64,000 nucleotides of DNA from Oasisia sp. SBJ-2009. Taxonomy: Eukaryota > Annelida > Polychaeta > Sabellida > Siboglinidae. The notes beneath the pieces are model-generated. The model made no database searches, was not told the origin of the DNA, and worked only from the letters and a program-made list of their open reading frames with translations. This document shows, in pieces, positions 1 to 10,466 of the stretch (position 1 is the stretch's first letter; every line of letters begins with the position of its first letter). The translations under genes were made by a program, and so were the position numbers. The stretch spans positions 44,872,962-44,936,961 of the forward strand of contig OZ024862.1 in NCBI GenBank assembly GCA_964017155.1, written 5' to 3'.

Positions 1-1110
1 TTGTAAAACGTTTCCAGAAGCGCTACACTTAAATGGTTTCCCACAAATGTCACTGTACACATACACACCATTAAACTGAACACTGAGGAGAATGTCTCGT
101 ATGTGCATCATCACAAAACGGTGTTTCAGTCACGATTGATTGTTTCCATCTATGAATGATTTGGTGTCTTAATAAATTATTGTTCCACAAGTGACAAACA
201 ATCACAAAGTTTCTCTTCTTCTCAAAGTCTAAAATGTGGTCGTTCAATTATATGACTTGCTGCACTCCATTTTATGGGCCCAAGGCGTGACACTTGTTAT
301 CGGCAATGTGTGAGATGTTTAACAGCTTCATCACTTGACCACAGACACTTCCGATGTGAACATCATTCGTCGGATGTCACCTTTGTCTGAAACAACAGGA
401 AAGGTTAGTGACTCTACCTGACACGTATCTACCTGAGACAATACACTAGTCATTTTAATGAGACTTCATTAGGTAATTTGTGGACGGCATCTTTGTGGAT
501 GTGGTCCGCCAGTGCCGCTCGTTTGGGTCCCACATGATTTGGCCCAAAACGGCTTCGGGCCAGTCTGACGGATGATTTAGCCTACACTATACTTTGTTAA
601 AATGCAGGGGTGCCGTGTCGGAAGTTTCGGATAATTAATTACGGAAGAATAGGTCCACACTCTCTGTACGGATTATATGTAACTTCGTAAGGGTACTAAA
701 AATGATGCCTACTTCTGGTTAATGTAATAACAAAATTATATGCATAGGTATATATATACATATATTTATAGTTATATATAATAATACATATGTATATATT
801 GTACGTGTCTGCATATATATATATATATGTATATGTACAATTCGGAGAGGTTGCATACATATAATTATATATGACATGTAAATGTAAATATAATGATACC
901 CTCTGTGTACACAAACTGAGATGAATTTTTATAGGCCTTACCACGTCTTTATCGTAAGCTACCAATCAATGACCCCTTTAAGATAACACCTTCACAATAT
1001 GTGTTTATTTGTTGTCGGATTGCAGTAGCATTACAGATTTTGGGTACACTACCTGTGCTCATTGCCTTGATGTTATCAATTGACCACAACTCATTTGAAC
1101 TTCTTGAATA
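1..1110 (-). other. 5' flank of a zinc-finger gene, copy A (gene body lies left of the window)
   Basis: This stretch matches the sequence upstream of the two zinc-finger arrays at 26.4-27.15 kb and 36.6-37.3 kb. All three share the same landmarks, such as the AAGGCGTGACAC block and the GACGGATGATT block. On the minus strand, bases 1-60 can be read as a degenerate finger (CGKPFK). The piece at about 1060-1110 recurs at 27590-27640, and 690-760 resembles 37325-37400. I infer a third zinc-finger paralogue starting just beyond the left edge. No complete gene lies here; the 89-codon open frame is AT-rich low complexity. Confidence 0.7.
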
Positions 1111-1188
1111 TCTGTATCATCATCATCATTATATATACATATAAATTAACTAAATGTTACATACATATCATGTATTATATATATATAT

Positions 1189-1702
<514 letters not shown>

Positions 1703-2390
1703 GTAAACTTTTTGAGATCAAATAGAAATACAACTCAGCCAAATAAAATGCAACTATAATATTGCTTTTCTAGATATCAATTCAAATACAATTACAAGTT
1801 TCGAATTCAAATACAAATACACTGCCGTTTTTTTATTCAAATAAATTGACATTTTTGAAATTTGATTAAAATATGGTTCAACTGCTTGGCCCTTGTTTTC
1901 ATTATCATTCACGTTTATCATATTGGGTGGAATTTATTTGGCGTCATTGACTGCTGTAGACTACCTGGCAGGCAGGTTTACAAGACTGTCTGTACCTGTA
2001 GATTCTGTACTACTGTACCAACTAGTGGGTAGCAGGTGACAGCGGGATTCTTTGAAGGACATTCCCTGTGAATACCTTACTTTATTGCTATAAATATGAT
2101 TCATTCCCTGATATGCTAATTTGTAACTAGATTCACTGTAGGCCAATTTTCTCAGTGCTGCCTACCCACTGTTGACCATACCACAGGTGTGAACAATATT
2201 TGGTCTTGATTCCTTAGCCATGTATTTTAGGTTGTAATTACATTGTGTAAGTGAATATAATATATATCAAGCACGGGACCGAGTACATTACTAGTTTTAT
2301 ATGTCAACTATTGGACTATTGCAACAATAAAGTTCATCAAACAATATTCCAGTTAACTTAATCTGACAATGTAATAAGGCTCTCTGCAAT
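1703..2390. other. No recognisable gene
   Basis: This is AT-rich single-copy-looking sequence. I see no coding pattern, RNA gene or repeat shared with other parts of the window. It ends at the left 9-bp duplication of the foldback element. Confidence 0.6.
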
Positions 2391-3127
2391 GAATCCGGGA
2401 CAAAACCCCTTTGGACAAAGCCCCCTTGGACAAAACCCCCTTGTACAAAACCCCCTCCATACATAATTCCATCAGGACATAAACCGCTCGGACAAAACCC
2501 CCTCATCACAGATACTAGCCTCAAGAATTATCGAAATAATTACACATCACTTGGCATGTATGTATGTGCATACTATATACAAAATGTAACTCTGATATGC
2601 GAAATATTTCATGTGGGATCCCACAGGGTTCAATATTTGACCCCAAACTATGTATTCTATATATTAATGATATGTGTAACATATCTAATCTAGTATAAAA
2701 TTCATCCTCTGCAGATGATGCTAACATTTGTTATGCAAATAGTAATATTGGTAGACTAAATGAAACAATATATTGTGTATTGGAAAAATTATGCGTATAG
2801 TTTTGAGTAAATAAATTAACTGTAAATGAACATAGCCATTTCTCAGACACTAACCGGAATCGCCACAGCATTTGGTGGAAATAAACAGTCTGATGAATGG
2901 AACTAGAAGGTTAATTTTGCAATATAAATAAAAATAAAGTAATATTTCTTTTAATCACTCTTGAGTTTAATATCACTGATGAGGGGGTTTTGTCTGAGCG
3001 GTTTAAGTCCGGAAAGGGTTTGTGTCTAGAGGTAGTCATGTATAGAAGGGGGTTTTGTCCGAGGGGGTTTTGTCCGAGGGGGTTTTGTCCGAGGGGGTTT
3101 GGTCCAGAGGGGTTTTGTCCGCGCACC
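2391..3127. mobile_element. Foldback-type element with tandem-repeat arms and 9-bp duplication
   Basis: Two inverted arms (about 2391-2515 and 2976-3127) are built from tandem units of the type GGGGGTTTTGTCCGA, read forward in the right arm and reversed in the left. The inner arm ends also pair (TGATGAGGGGGTTTTGTC). The whole is flanked by a direct repeat CTCTGCAAT at 2382-2390 and 3128-3136, which fits a target-site duplication. Drosophila FB elements also combine long tandem-repeat arms with 9-bp duplications, as do some Mutator-like elements. The resemblance is structural only; no transposase is present. The core contains a LINE reverse transcriptase fragment. Confidence 0.7.
2612..2800 (+). 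pseudogene. Reverse transcriptase fragment of a LINE
   Basis: The translated frame reads CGIPQGSIFDPKLCILYIND, then after one stop reaches SSADDANICY. This is the GxPQGS...YIND...ADD block of a CR1/Jockey-like reverse transcriptase. The fragment is about 60 codons and contains at least one internal stop (TAA). It lies in the core of the foldback element, so it was either captured by it or was already at the site before the arms formed. It is not functional. Confidence 0.75.
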
Positions 3128-3229
3128 CTCTGCAATACAGGCATGTGGTATAATAGTCTGGATATATCTAGGGGCAGTATTAAGTCACCTACCAACTAGG
3201 AACATATAAACCAATCATAAACTATGATT

Positions 3230-3436
3230 GACATATGATTACTTTGTTAATATACTCGAGTACGATTACTCAAAAAGTACTCATACTCGAGTATGAGTAT
3301 GATTACTCCATCTCTGGTATAAGTACAAGTACGAGTACATAGCCCATAAGTTTTATGACCACAAGTACAAGTACTTCAAAAATATACTCGAGTACATCAG
3401 GAAAATACGAGTACTGAGTACTTCCGCCCCATGTCT
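3230..3436. repeat. GTACTCGAGTA-rich repeat with a hAT-like terminus
   Basis: The stretch has multiple TACTCGAGTA and AAGTAC palindromic motifs. Read on the minus strand, its right end is CAGACATGGGGCGGAAGTAC, which resembles hAT transposon termini (CAG...TG...AAGTAC). A matching left terminus and an 8-bp duplication were not found, so this is probably one end of a decayed hAT-type element. Confidence 0.4.
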
Positions 3437-3438
<2 letters not shown>

Positions 3439-3496
<58 letters not shown>

Positions 3497-3550
3497 CAGA
3501 TATACATCTATGTATATATATACATTATGTATTTATATATGTATACACAC

Positions 3551-3622
<72 letters not shown>
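3439..3622. repeat. (TA)n microsatellite
   Basis: Two TA runs are separated by a short TATGTATACA-rich island. The following sequence (about 3650-3760) resembles 37740-37880, so it belongs to the zinc-finger segmental duplication block. Confidence 0.95.
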
Positions 3623-3628
<6 letters not shown>

Positions 3629-3865
3629 TAATGCAATGAAAGAATACACCAAAAAGGGTTCCGCCACCAGATAATTATTACTACATGTGGATATCAATGT
3701 TATAGTCGACTCAAAGAATGATCGTCAGACAGACGACAGGTCATAAAGGTATGACTCATAATATCGATAGTAATAATATATTTTATAACAGAAGAAATAT
3801 CGTCAGATTACAAGTCACAAGAGTAATATAAATAATTTCCAGAATACTAACTATATATCAAAACA

Positions 3866-4256
3866 GAAGATTTCATTTGGCTAAAGAAATTTCTGACCTT
3901 TAGCCAAACTGACCATTTTAAACAGATTTTAGGCCAAGTGCTAGCCTACTAATGTTAATGTTATTACATTAATATTAGGTGTCAGGTGTTGCCTGGCTTT
4001 TAAAAACTGAAAAATGTCCCATTAATTAAATTTGCATGTTTGCAATATTCTCAATAGTTGTTCAGCTCTCTTTTTATCATTAAACAATGTTTCTATTAAA
4101 TTATATTGGGTGTTTATTTGCTTTATGTGTGCTTAGATGGATGCCTAGAAATGGCTAAAGAAAATTTCATTTGGCTAAAGTCAAGATATTTCTGACCTTT
4201 ACTAGTCAAATTGACTAAACAGATGTAGGCCCAGTGGCAGTGCTAGCCTAGTGGTT
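3866..4256 (+). repeat. Dispersed repeat, two copies (TTTGGCTAAAG...GCTAGCCTA)
   Basis: A module of about 90-105 bp with the landmarks TTTGGCTAAAG, TTTCTGACCTTTA, AACAGAT and GTGCTAGCCTA occurs at about 3866-3950 and 4150-4256. A third copy lies at 29130-29225. The second copy directly abuts the left inverted repeat outside the integrase gene. The family is not recognised. Confidence 0.65.
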
Positions 4257-4357
4257 GCACGGGCGTCGATTGGTGGGGGACGGGCGCGTCCCCCCCCCCA
4301 CTTTTCAGGGCGGGGGGGGCAGCATAGGAATTGTCCCCCCCCCCACTTTTCATTTCA
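4257..4357 (+). repeat. Left inverted repeat outside the integrase gene
   Basis: This arm starts GCACGGGCGTCGATTGG and continues through a C-tract, a CACTTTTC block, a G-tract, CAGCATAGGAATTGTCC and a second C-tract. The same order occurs in reverse complement at 9290-9388 (GCATGGGCATTGATCGG, then CTGCATAGGAAATGTCCCC). Together they bracket the integrase gene. They could be the termini of one transposon or two independent insertions of a common repeat. I saw no target-site duplication. Confidence 0.5.
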
Positions 4358-4827
4358 GAAACATTGCGAGGCATATAGCCTGACTCAACACTCCTCTCTC
4401 TTAAATGCCGCTACATAGGACTAGCTAGACAATAAACTCGCGATATGAAGTTCGGCAAAGTTATTTATCGCAAATTTACACGAGGCAAACAAGTTTTAAG
4501 GCATGTTTTGCTGTCAGTGCGCCATAATCCGTGATAGTTATTTAAACAAACGTAATATTTTTATGTATTTATCGAAATTTTAGACAACTCTTCACAGTAG
4601 TCATCATAGAAGAGTTATCGAACAGCCCGTGGCATTTATACCAAAAAGGCTTTGTTATTTCGCTGCACATTGATGATTTTAAATTTGTCGCTCAGAAAGG
4701 CCAATCGGAAAGTTTATAACTACCGGAAAAAAGTCATAATTAATATCAATGCATGTATTACACCAGATTAATAATATATTCAGGATCATTAGAGATTTCA
4801 ATTAAGACATACATTTGAATTAATTAC

Positions 4828-7800
4828 CTGTAGGGACCTGTCCACTGCGGCCCAAACTTGCCACCCCTTCTGCCCTGATTCCTCATGTTCTTGCGGAGTA
4901 CAAGGTCACCGACGTTGAAGTTGAAGACCTTCACTCCTGCTGTCCGTCGTCTAGCATACTCTGCCTTCTGTTGCTCCTGCGCAGCATGGACATTTGCCTT
5001 AACCTGGAACAGTATACTAGCCGAGTTACCCAGCTATACCTGTGGAAGATGGAATCCCAGTGTGGCTGTTAGATCAAATGCACAAAATGTAAGTTAGATC
5101 CAGGCAAAACTGATGAGAAAGAAGAACCTGTTCTTCAATCTATATTATCCAATTATGCACTATGTATGAATAGGTTTCATGCATTAATTGAAACATGGCT
5201 GAATATTTATTAGATAAATAAACATGATTTTTAGAATGAACAACGTTTCAATGAAATGAGTAGTATAGCATTTTGAGCAGACATATGTACCGAATACTAT
5301 ATAACACAAAGAACTACGCTGTGCTCTATTCATAGCAAGGTGATTACAAACATCATAACAATTATTATATCAGGACAGTTGTTAATAAGTTGTACCTACC
5401 TTCTCGTGCACCATTGGGATTTGTTGCACAAGACGCTCCTGGTATGCGTCCACATCCTCCTCAGTATACCTCGGAATGTCAACATAGGTGTCCATGTCAA
5501 CAACGTCCATCTATGTAATAACACAAAAGAGGAAATAGAATGGTCAATTGAGAATATAAGCTTACTCTTTCATCTGTAATTAAATAACTAAACAACACTA
5601 TATCAGTGTTTTGGTTTAATACATCGCTATTTGGTATAAGGTCGTTCGGTAGATGAGACTTCACTGATTAATCAAAGGAAGAGAATGAACACAGCAATGT
5701 ACACACTATACTAATAGTAATGCCACCCTAAAGCATGTTAACACGTAAACAAATATGCAAAATGTGTAGAAGGAAAGTACTCAACATACACACCATCTTT
5801 ACATTAGAAACATCATAACTAGCTACACTAAAGGAGAGTTATGTTATAATCACCTCCATAGGTAGACGTGGATGTCGGTTGAACATTAAGAAGAAAGGTG
5901 TACATTTTGTGGAGCGCTGTCTCTGTGTGCGGATACTGAAGGCCACTTCCTCCAGGTACTCATCCCAGTCCGCCTGGTGCTCACTCGCGAGCTTGCTTAG
6001 TCTCGTCTTCAGTGTCTGGTTGGTCCTAAAACAGGTTTAACTTGTTATGTGATCAAAACAGTTCCAGGTATGTACAAAACAGACTGTATTAGTACAGTGT
6101 ATGCCGATATGCAATTCTAGCAATTGCATACAATGGAAACGTAGACAGAAATAAATTATGGACTTGATAAAAGTCTAAATATTCACAGTAAAATTATGAT
6201 TATAACATTAATGGGCAACTCATAATCCATGAGCATTATTGAACTACTTCAACAAAACTAACATAACTGACTATATGATGTACTGGTAGTGGTAGCACCT
6301 TTCATCCAGTCCATTAGTCTGTGGATGATAAGCAGCTGTTATCATGCATTTTATGTCAAACTTCTTTGCCAGATCATCATTCAACTTGTTGACAAATTCT
6401 CTGCCCTGGTCTGAGAGTAGTTTTGTGGGGGCACCATACCTGTAAAATAAAAGGACGTTTTGACATATTTACACATGTTATAATACCTACTTTAGTGAAG
6501 AAAAAAGACACTACAAAGTATTAGTGATTCTCACTTGTCTTAAGATAAATTATATGTAGCACTACTATAGTTTATATGTATTTAATATCTCCAATCAATG
6601 TAGTTGCTTGCTTACTTTGTTCATTTAATCAATGTTTACTTTCATTGTAAACATATTTACTATTTACCTACAATTCTACAAGTTCAATTTATCTGGGAAA
6701 AGGGTATATCCTGCTGAAATAAACTTAAACATGCAGTAGTAATCATACCTGTAGATGTAGGTTTTCAGTGCACGTGCCACACACAGACCCGACTTCTGTG
6801 TTAACGGAAAGAACTCAACATACTTTGTGAAGTAGTCGGTGAGGGTAAGAACATACTTCATTCCAGCCTGTGTCTCTGGTAGTGGACCTACAAACAAAAT
6901 AACAAAGTACTGTAAACCAAATAGTGACCTTTTTAAATTGTCGTTACATTTTACTTTCATTAATAATTAACAATTACATTTCTAAAATAATACATTGAAT
7001 CCAGATAACATTTTGTTCATAAATAAGCAAGACATGGGTAAGCTGATGCTTGCGGTGGTAAGTTGAGCCACTCCTTCCAATTACTTCACAAATTGTTTCA
7101 TCTGAAACAGCAACTGTTATCATCACTATTGCATTTTAACATTTATTCTGGTAATATAAAAATGTGTCTCCAACCATTGTAAAATTGTCCTAGTTATTTC
7201 TTACCCATTGGAAAACCATACACTTTCATCTTTAAATAAATACCTAAACAACACTCTATCGGTGTTTTAATACATCACCATTTGGTATAAGGTCATTTGG
7301 TAGATGAGATTTCACTGATTAATCAGATGAAGAGAATGAACATATTCATATGTAGATAATATATATATCCATGTTTCCGAAGACCAACAATAGGTATATG
7401 TGTATACATTAAAATAAAGCAATACCTATAAGATCCATCCCAACCATATGCATAGGTTCAACAATTTTGATTGGGGTCAGTTTTGGTGCCACAGTCTTCA
7501 GCTTATCATACCGCTGACAGGTATCACAATGACCAATCTGAATCAAAAGAAAATATATAACTTACAGACTATTAAAGATTATGATAGCAGTAAAATTGAT
7601 GTTATATATTTTGCAGGAGAGTTGGTGAGCTACAATCTCTCATGGCATTATAACATGGACTGTCAATAGAAATATTTACAGAAAAATACTACTAGAGTTT
7701 TTAAATACGCAAACCAGAAACAAATAGCTTTAATCAAATACAGATATTTTGTGTGGCAATATTACATGAGATACAAAATCAGAAAAAGCTTATTGTCCTG

Positions 7801-8365
7801 TTAAAACCAATACATATTTAGCCTGTTCTAATTAATTACTTCTGGACATATGCTCTGTGGGCATTAAACATCTGCCAAATGTCACTGCAATTACTTTAAC
7901 TCAAAGGACTAAACAATATCACTATAACAATTCACATTTATTACAATGGTTGTCATAAATCTATGACAACTGTAGTGTATAAATTTTGTTTTAATTTTGC
8001 TTTTTATCTATTAAATTATTGGTTATTTGATAACATAAATTAGTTAATTGTTTAATACATACAGCAACACATAATATTGATGGTTATAATTAATATATGG
8101 CCAGCCAAATGTTAAAATTGCCAGTTTGCATCACAGTTGGAATGTTGCGGTTAGAGAAGATAACTTACGTATGCCTGGACATCGTTCTTCACACCTTTCC
8201 AGTAGAACCGCTGGGTTATCTTATCAACAGTGGCATTAACGCCACTGTGACCAGCATGAGGTGCTGAATGCATCTGCCAAAGAATGTTCTGTCTTTCGTT
8301 GCGATCTGTCACAATTCGTTGTCGTATGTTTGTGTTCGGTGGTTTATACACCAAAGCTCCAGTAT
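4828..8365 (-). CDS. Multi-exon Ty3/gypsy-type integrase (GINGER/GIN1-like), seven exons
   Basis: Seven exons on the minus strand: 8365-8169, 7537-7426, 6887-6749, 6439-6299, 6025-5854, 5510-5400 and 5003-4828. All have AG acceptors and GT donors, and the phases match at every junction. They give about 349 codons without a stop. Exons 1-2 carry the HHCC zinc module (HSAPHAGHSG, then CDTC). Exons 2-5 hold the DDE catalytic core: Asp in HMVGMDLIG, Asp in LLSDQGREF, Glu in NGLDERTNQ. The last exon ends with a GPY/F module (KFGPQWTGPY). This joins and cuts DNA ends in the nucleus in its family. No reverse transcriptase lies next to it, which argues against an LTR retrotransposon and for a GINGER DNA transposon or a domesticated GIN1-like gene. 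First and last exons were not found. Confidence 0.85.
5588..5690 (+). repeat. Intronic repeat, copy 1
   Basis: This 100-bp block (CTAAACAACACT...GGTATAAGGTC...AGAGAATGAAC) recurs in direct orientation at 7250-7345 with small differences. Both copies lie in introns of the integrase gene. Confidence 0.8.
7250..7345 (+). repeat. Intronic repeat, copy 2
   Basis: Second copy of the block at 5588-5690. Shared landmarks are CTAAACAACACT, TTTGGTATAAGGTC, GGTAGATGAGA and AGAGAATGAAC. It was either duplicated within the gene or is a short mobile repeat. Confidence 0.8.
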
Positions 8366-8569
8366 CTAAAAAATATTATTTATAAAAGTACAGTAATGCA
8401 AGTGAAACAATATTTAATAACATAGAGTATGACAACATGGGTGTATGTCAACAATAATTATTTTATCTCAGAAAATTGCATTAATTAATAATGTTGGAAT
8501 ATAATAATTGTCAAATCTTGTTTTGTTCCAAAACACCAAAGAATATATATGATAATTTCCTTCAAAGTC

Positions 8570-8810
8570 ATTAAACACACACATATATATATATAAATAA
8601 ATTAAATATATATGTAAATACATAAATGTATATACATATATATAATTGGTCCACACATGTTATATATATACATTTATGTCTATGTTTACATATATATATT
8701 TAATTTATATATATGTGTGTATATAACATAGTTACATATGGGGACCAATTGATATATATGTATATACATTTATATATATGTATTTATAAATACTTACATA
8801 CAGATTATTT

Positions 8811-8878
<68 letters not shown>

Positions 8879-8880
8879 TA
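8570..8880. repeat. TA-rich palindromic stretch and (TA)n tract
   Basis: An imperfect inverted repeat (ATTGGTCCAC near 8645 against GGGACCAATT near 8740, with TATATGTATT-type arms around them) is followed by a (TA)n run at 8814-8876. No coding potential. From 8880 to 9290 I see nothing recognisable. Confidence 0.7.
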
Positions 8881-9289
8881 TATAATCTGACATGCATAAT
8901 TATAACATTGTTTTTAGTATATATAATCATTTCTTATTGGTCTATTACTAATTATAAATTAAACAAAGGTGTAAAAGTACGCTATTTAAAATTGTAATGT
9001 AGGTTACGTGTATTTGAGTATTGTGACTGTAAAAAAAGTTTATGATCAACACAACGTTATGATTGTTTGGTCAAATCCTTAATTAAAGCACAGATAACAG
9101 ACTCGAAATTCAAGTATCCAGCAGGCTGCCTATTAATATCAAGTTGGGTTATCTGTTCAACCAAGCAATTTATCTAGTCAGTTTTCCTCTGGGTAGTGGG
9201 AATTTCATATCATCAGTTTATTATTTTTAGCTACTAGACTTATGTAGGGGCTTATGAGATAGGTGAGAGGGAGACATTTTGTCTGGACT

Positions 9290-9388
9290 GAAGAGGTGAA
9301 GGGGACATTTCCTATGCAGTCCCACTCAAGCTAAAAAATGGGGGGACACGTCACCCTCATCCCACACCGATCAATGCCCATGCATGCT
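9290..9388 (-). repeat. Right inverted repeat outside the integrase gene
   Basis: Reverse-complement partner of 4257-4357, diverged but with all blocks in the same order. The distance between outer ends is about 5.1 kb. Confidence 0.5.
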
Positions 9389-9665
9389 GCCATGGTGTAC
9401 CATGCACAACAGGTATTTGTAATCTGTTAGTATAACATATTCCACCATACAGGACGAAAACCCTCTTTTGGGTATCCCATTAAATGCTTATATTAATAAT
9501 AGTAAATAGTATATAACTTCTATTGTGCCTAAATCCTTAGAAATCAAGCTGAGAGGCACATCCATGCAAAAGAGTTGGTCAATATCAAAATCGATAAGAC
9601 GCATATAATTTGTAAACAGATATATGTATACGCCAGGGAGCTATGGTGGTTATGAAGGCGGGAAT

Positions 9666-10466
9666 TTAACATTCCATGTCAAATCAATCACTCAAATCAT
9701 CACCCGTCTAGGTCAAGTATCATTGAAGATATAGGTCACTGAACATTGACCCAAATCGCATAATGACTGCTACATTAATGCCTGTAACTCGGCTATTAAT
9801 AAAGCCAGAGAAAAATCAATATATCATTGGAAAGCCTATAAACATGCACACATAATTATTACAAAATTAAAACATTAGTGTAAATAAGAATGTTGACATT
9901 TTTGAAATTTGACCTTTGACCTCAGATACTCAGAACATGTATCCTCTGATTTTGCAAATATTTTTTTATACAGTTATACAGTGCTATCCTGGTGCAATTT
10001 ATCATCCATGGGTGTACTTAATTTAATGTATCTCTGAAACTTATTATTTGCCCACTGCACCACTCTAATATTTTCAGGGACTCTTCTGCAATAGTATCGG
10101 ATATTGTGTACAAAATATTTAAAAAATCAGAGGATACATTTTTGGGTATCTGAGGTCAAAAGTCAAATTTCAAAAATTACAACATTTTTATTTACACTAT
10201 TGTTTTAATTTTATGAAAATTATATGCACATGTGTATTAGCTTTCCTCTAGCTTGATTGATAGCAGAGTTACAGGCATTACTGTAGTGGTAAGTATGCGA
10301 TTTGGGTCAAAGTTCAGTGACCTATATCTTCAATGATACTTGACCTAGATTTGTATTTCATTTTATTTATACTCATGTGAACCAACAACTGTACTAAATT
10401 TCATTAAATTTGGAGTCGGGTGATGCACAAATGGCCAAAAAGTGATTGATTTGACTGGAATGACCT
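9666..10466. mobile_element. Long-armed MITE (about 800 bp)
   Basis: The outer ends CATTCCATGTCAAATCAATC (left) and GATTGATTTGACTGGAATG (right) are inverted copies. The pairing continues inward: GTCAAGTATCATTGAAGATA at 9712 pairs with a block near 10330, and ATCCTCTGATTTTGCAAATA near 9950 pairs with ATCAGAGGATACA near 10125. The arms are roughly 270-300 bp around a short unique centre. There is no coding sequence, so it is a non-autonomous DNA element. The duplication at its ends is unclear (possibly TAA). Confidence 0.75.

Noticed and set aside
4828..8365. Remnant of an LTR retrotransposon pol gene
   Set aside because: There is no RT, RNase H or LTR nearby, and the coding pieces are separated by introns with canonical, in-phase splice sites instead of stops or indels.
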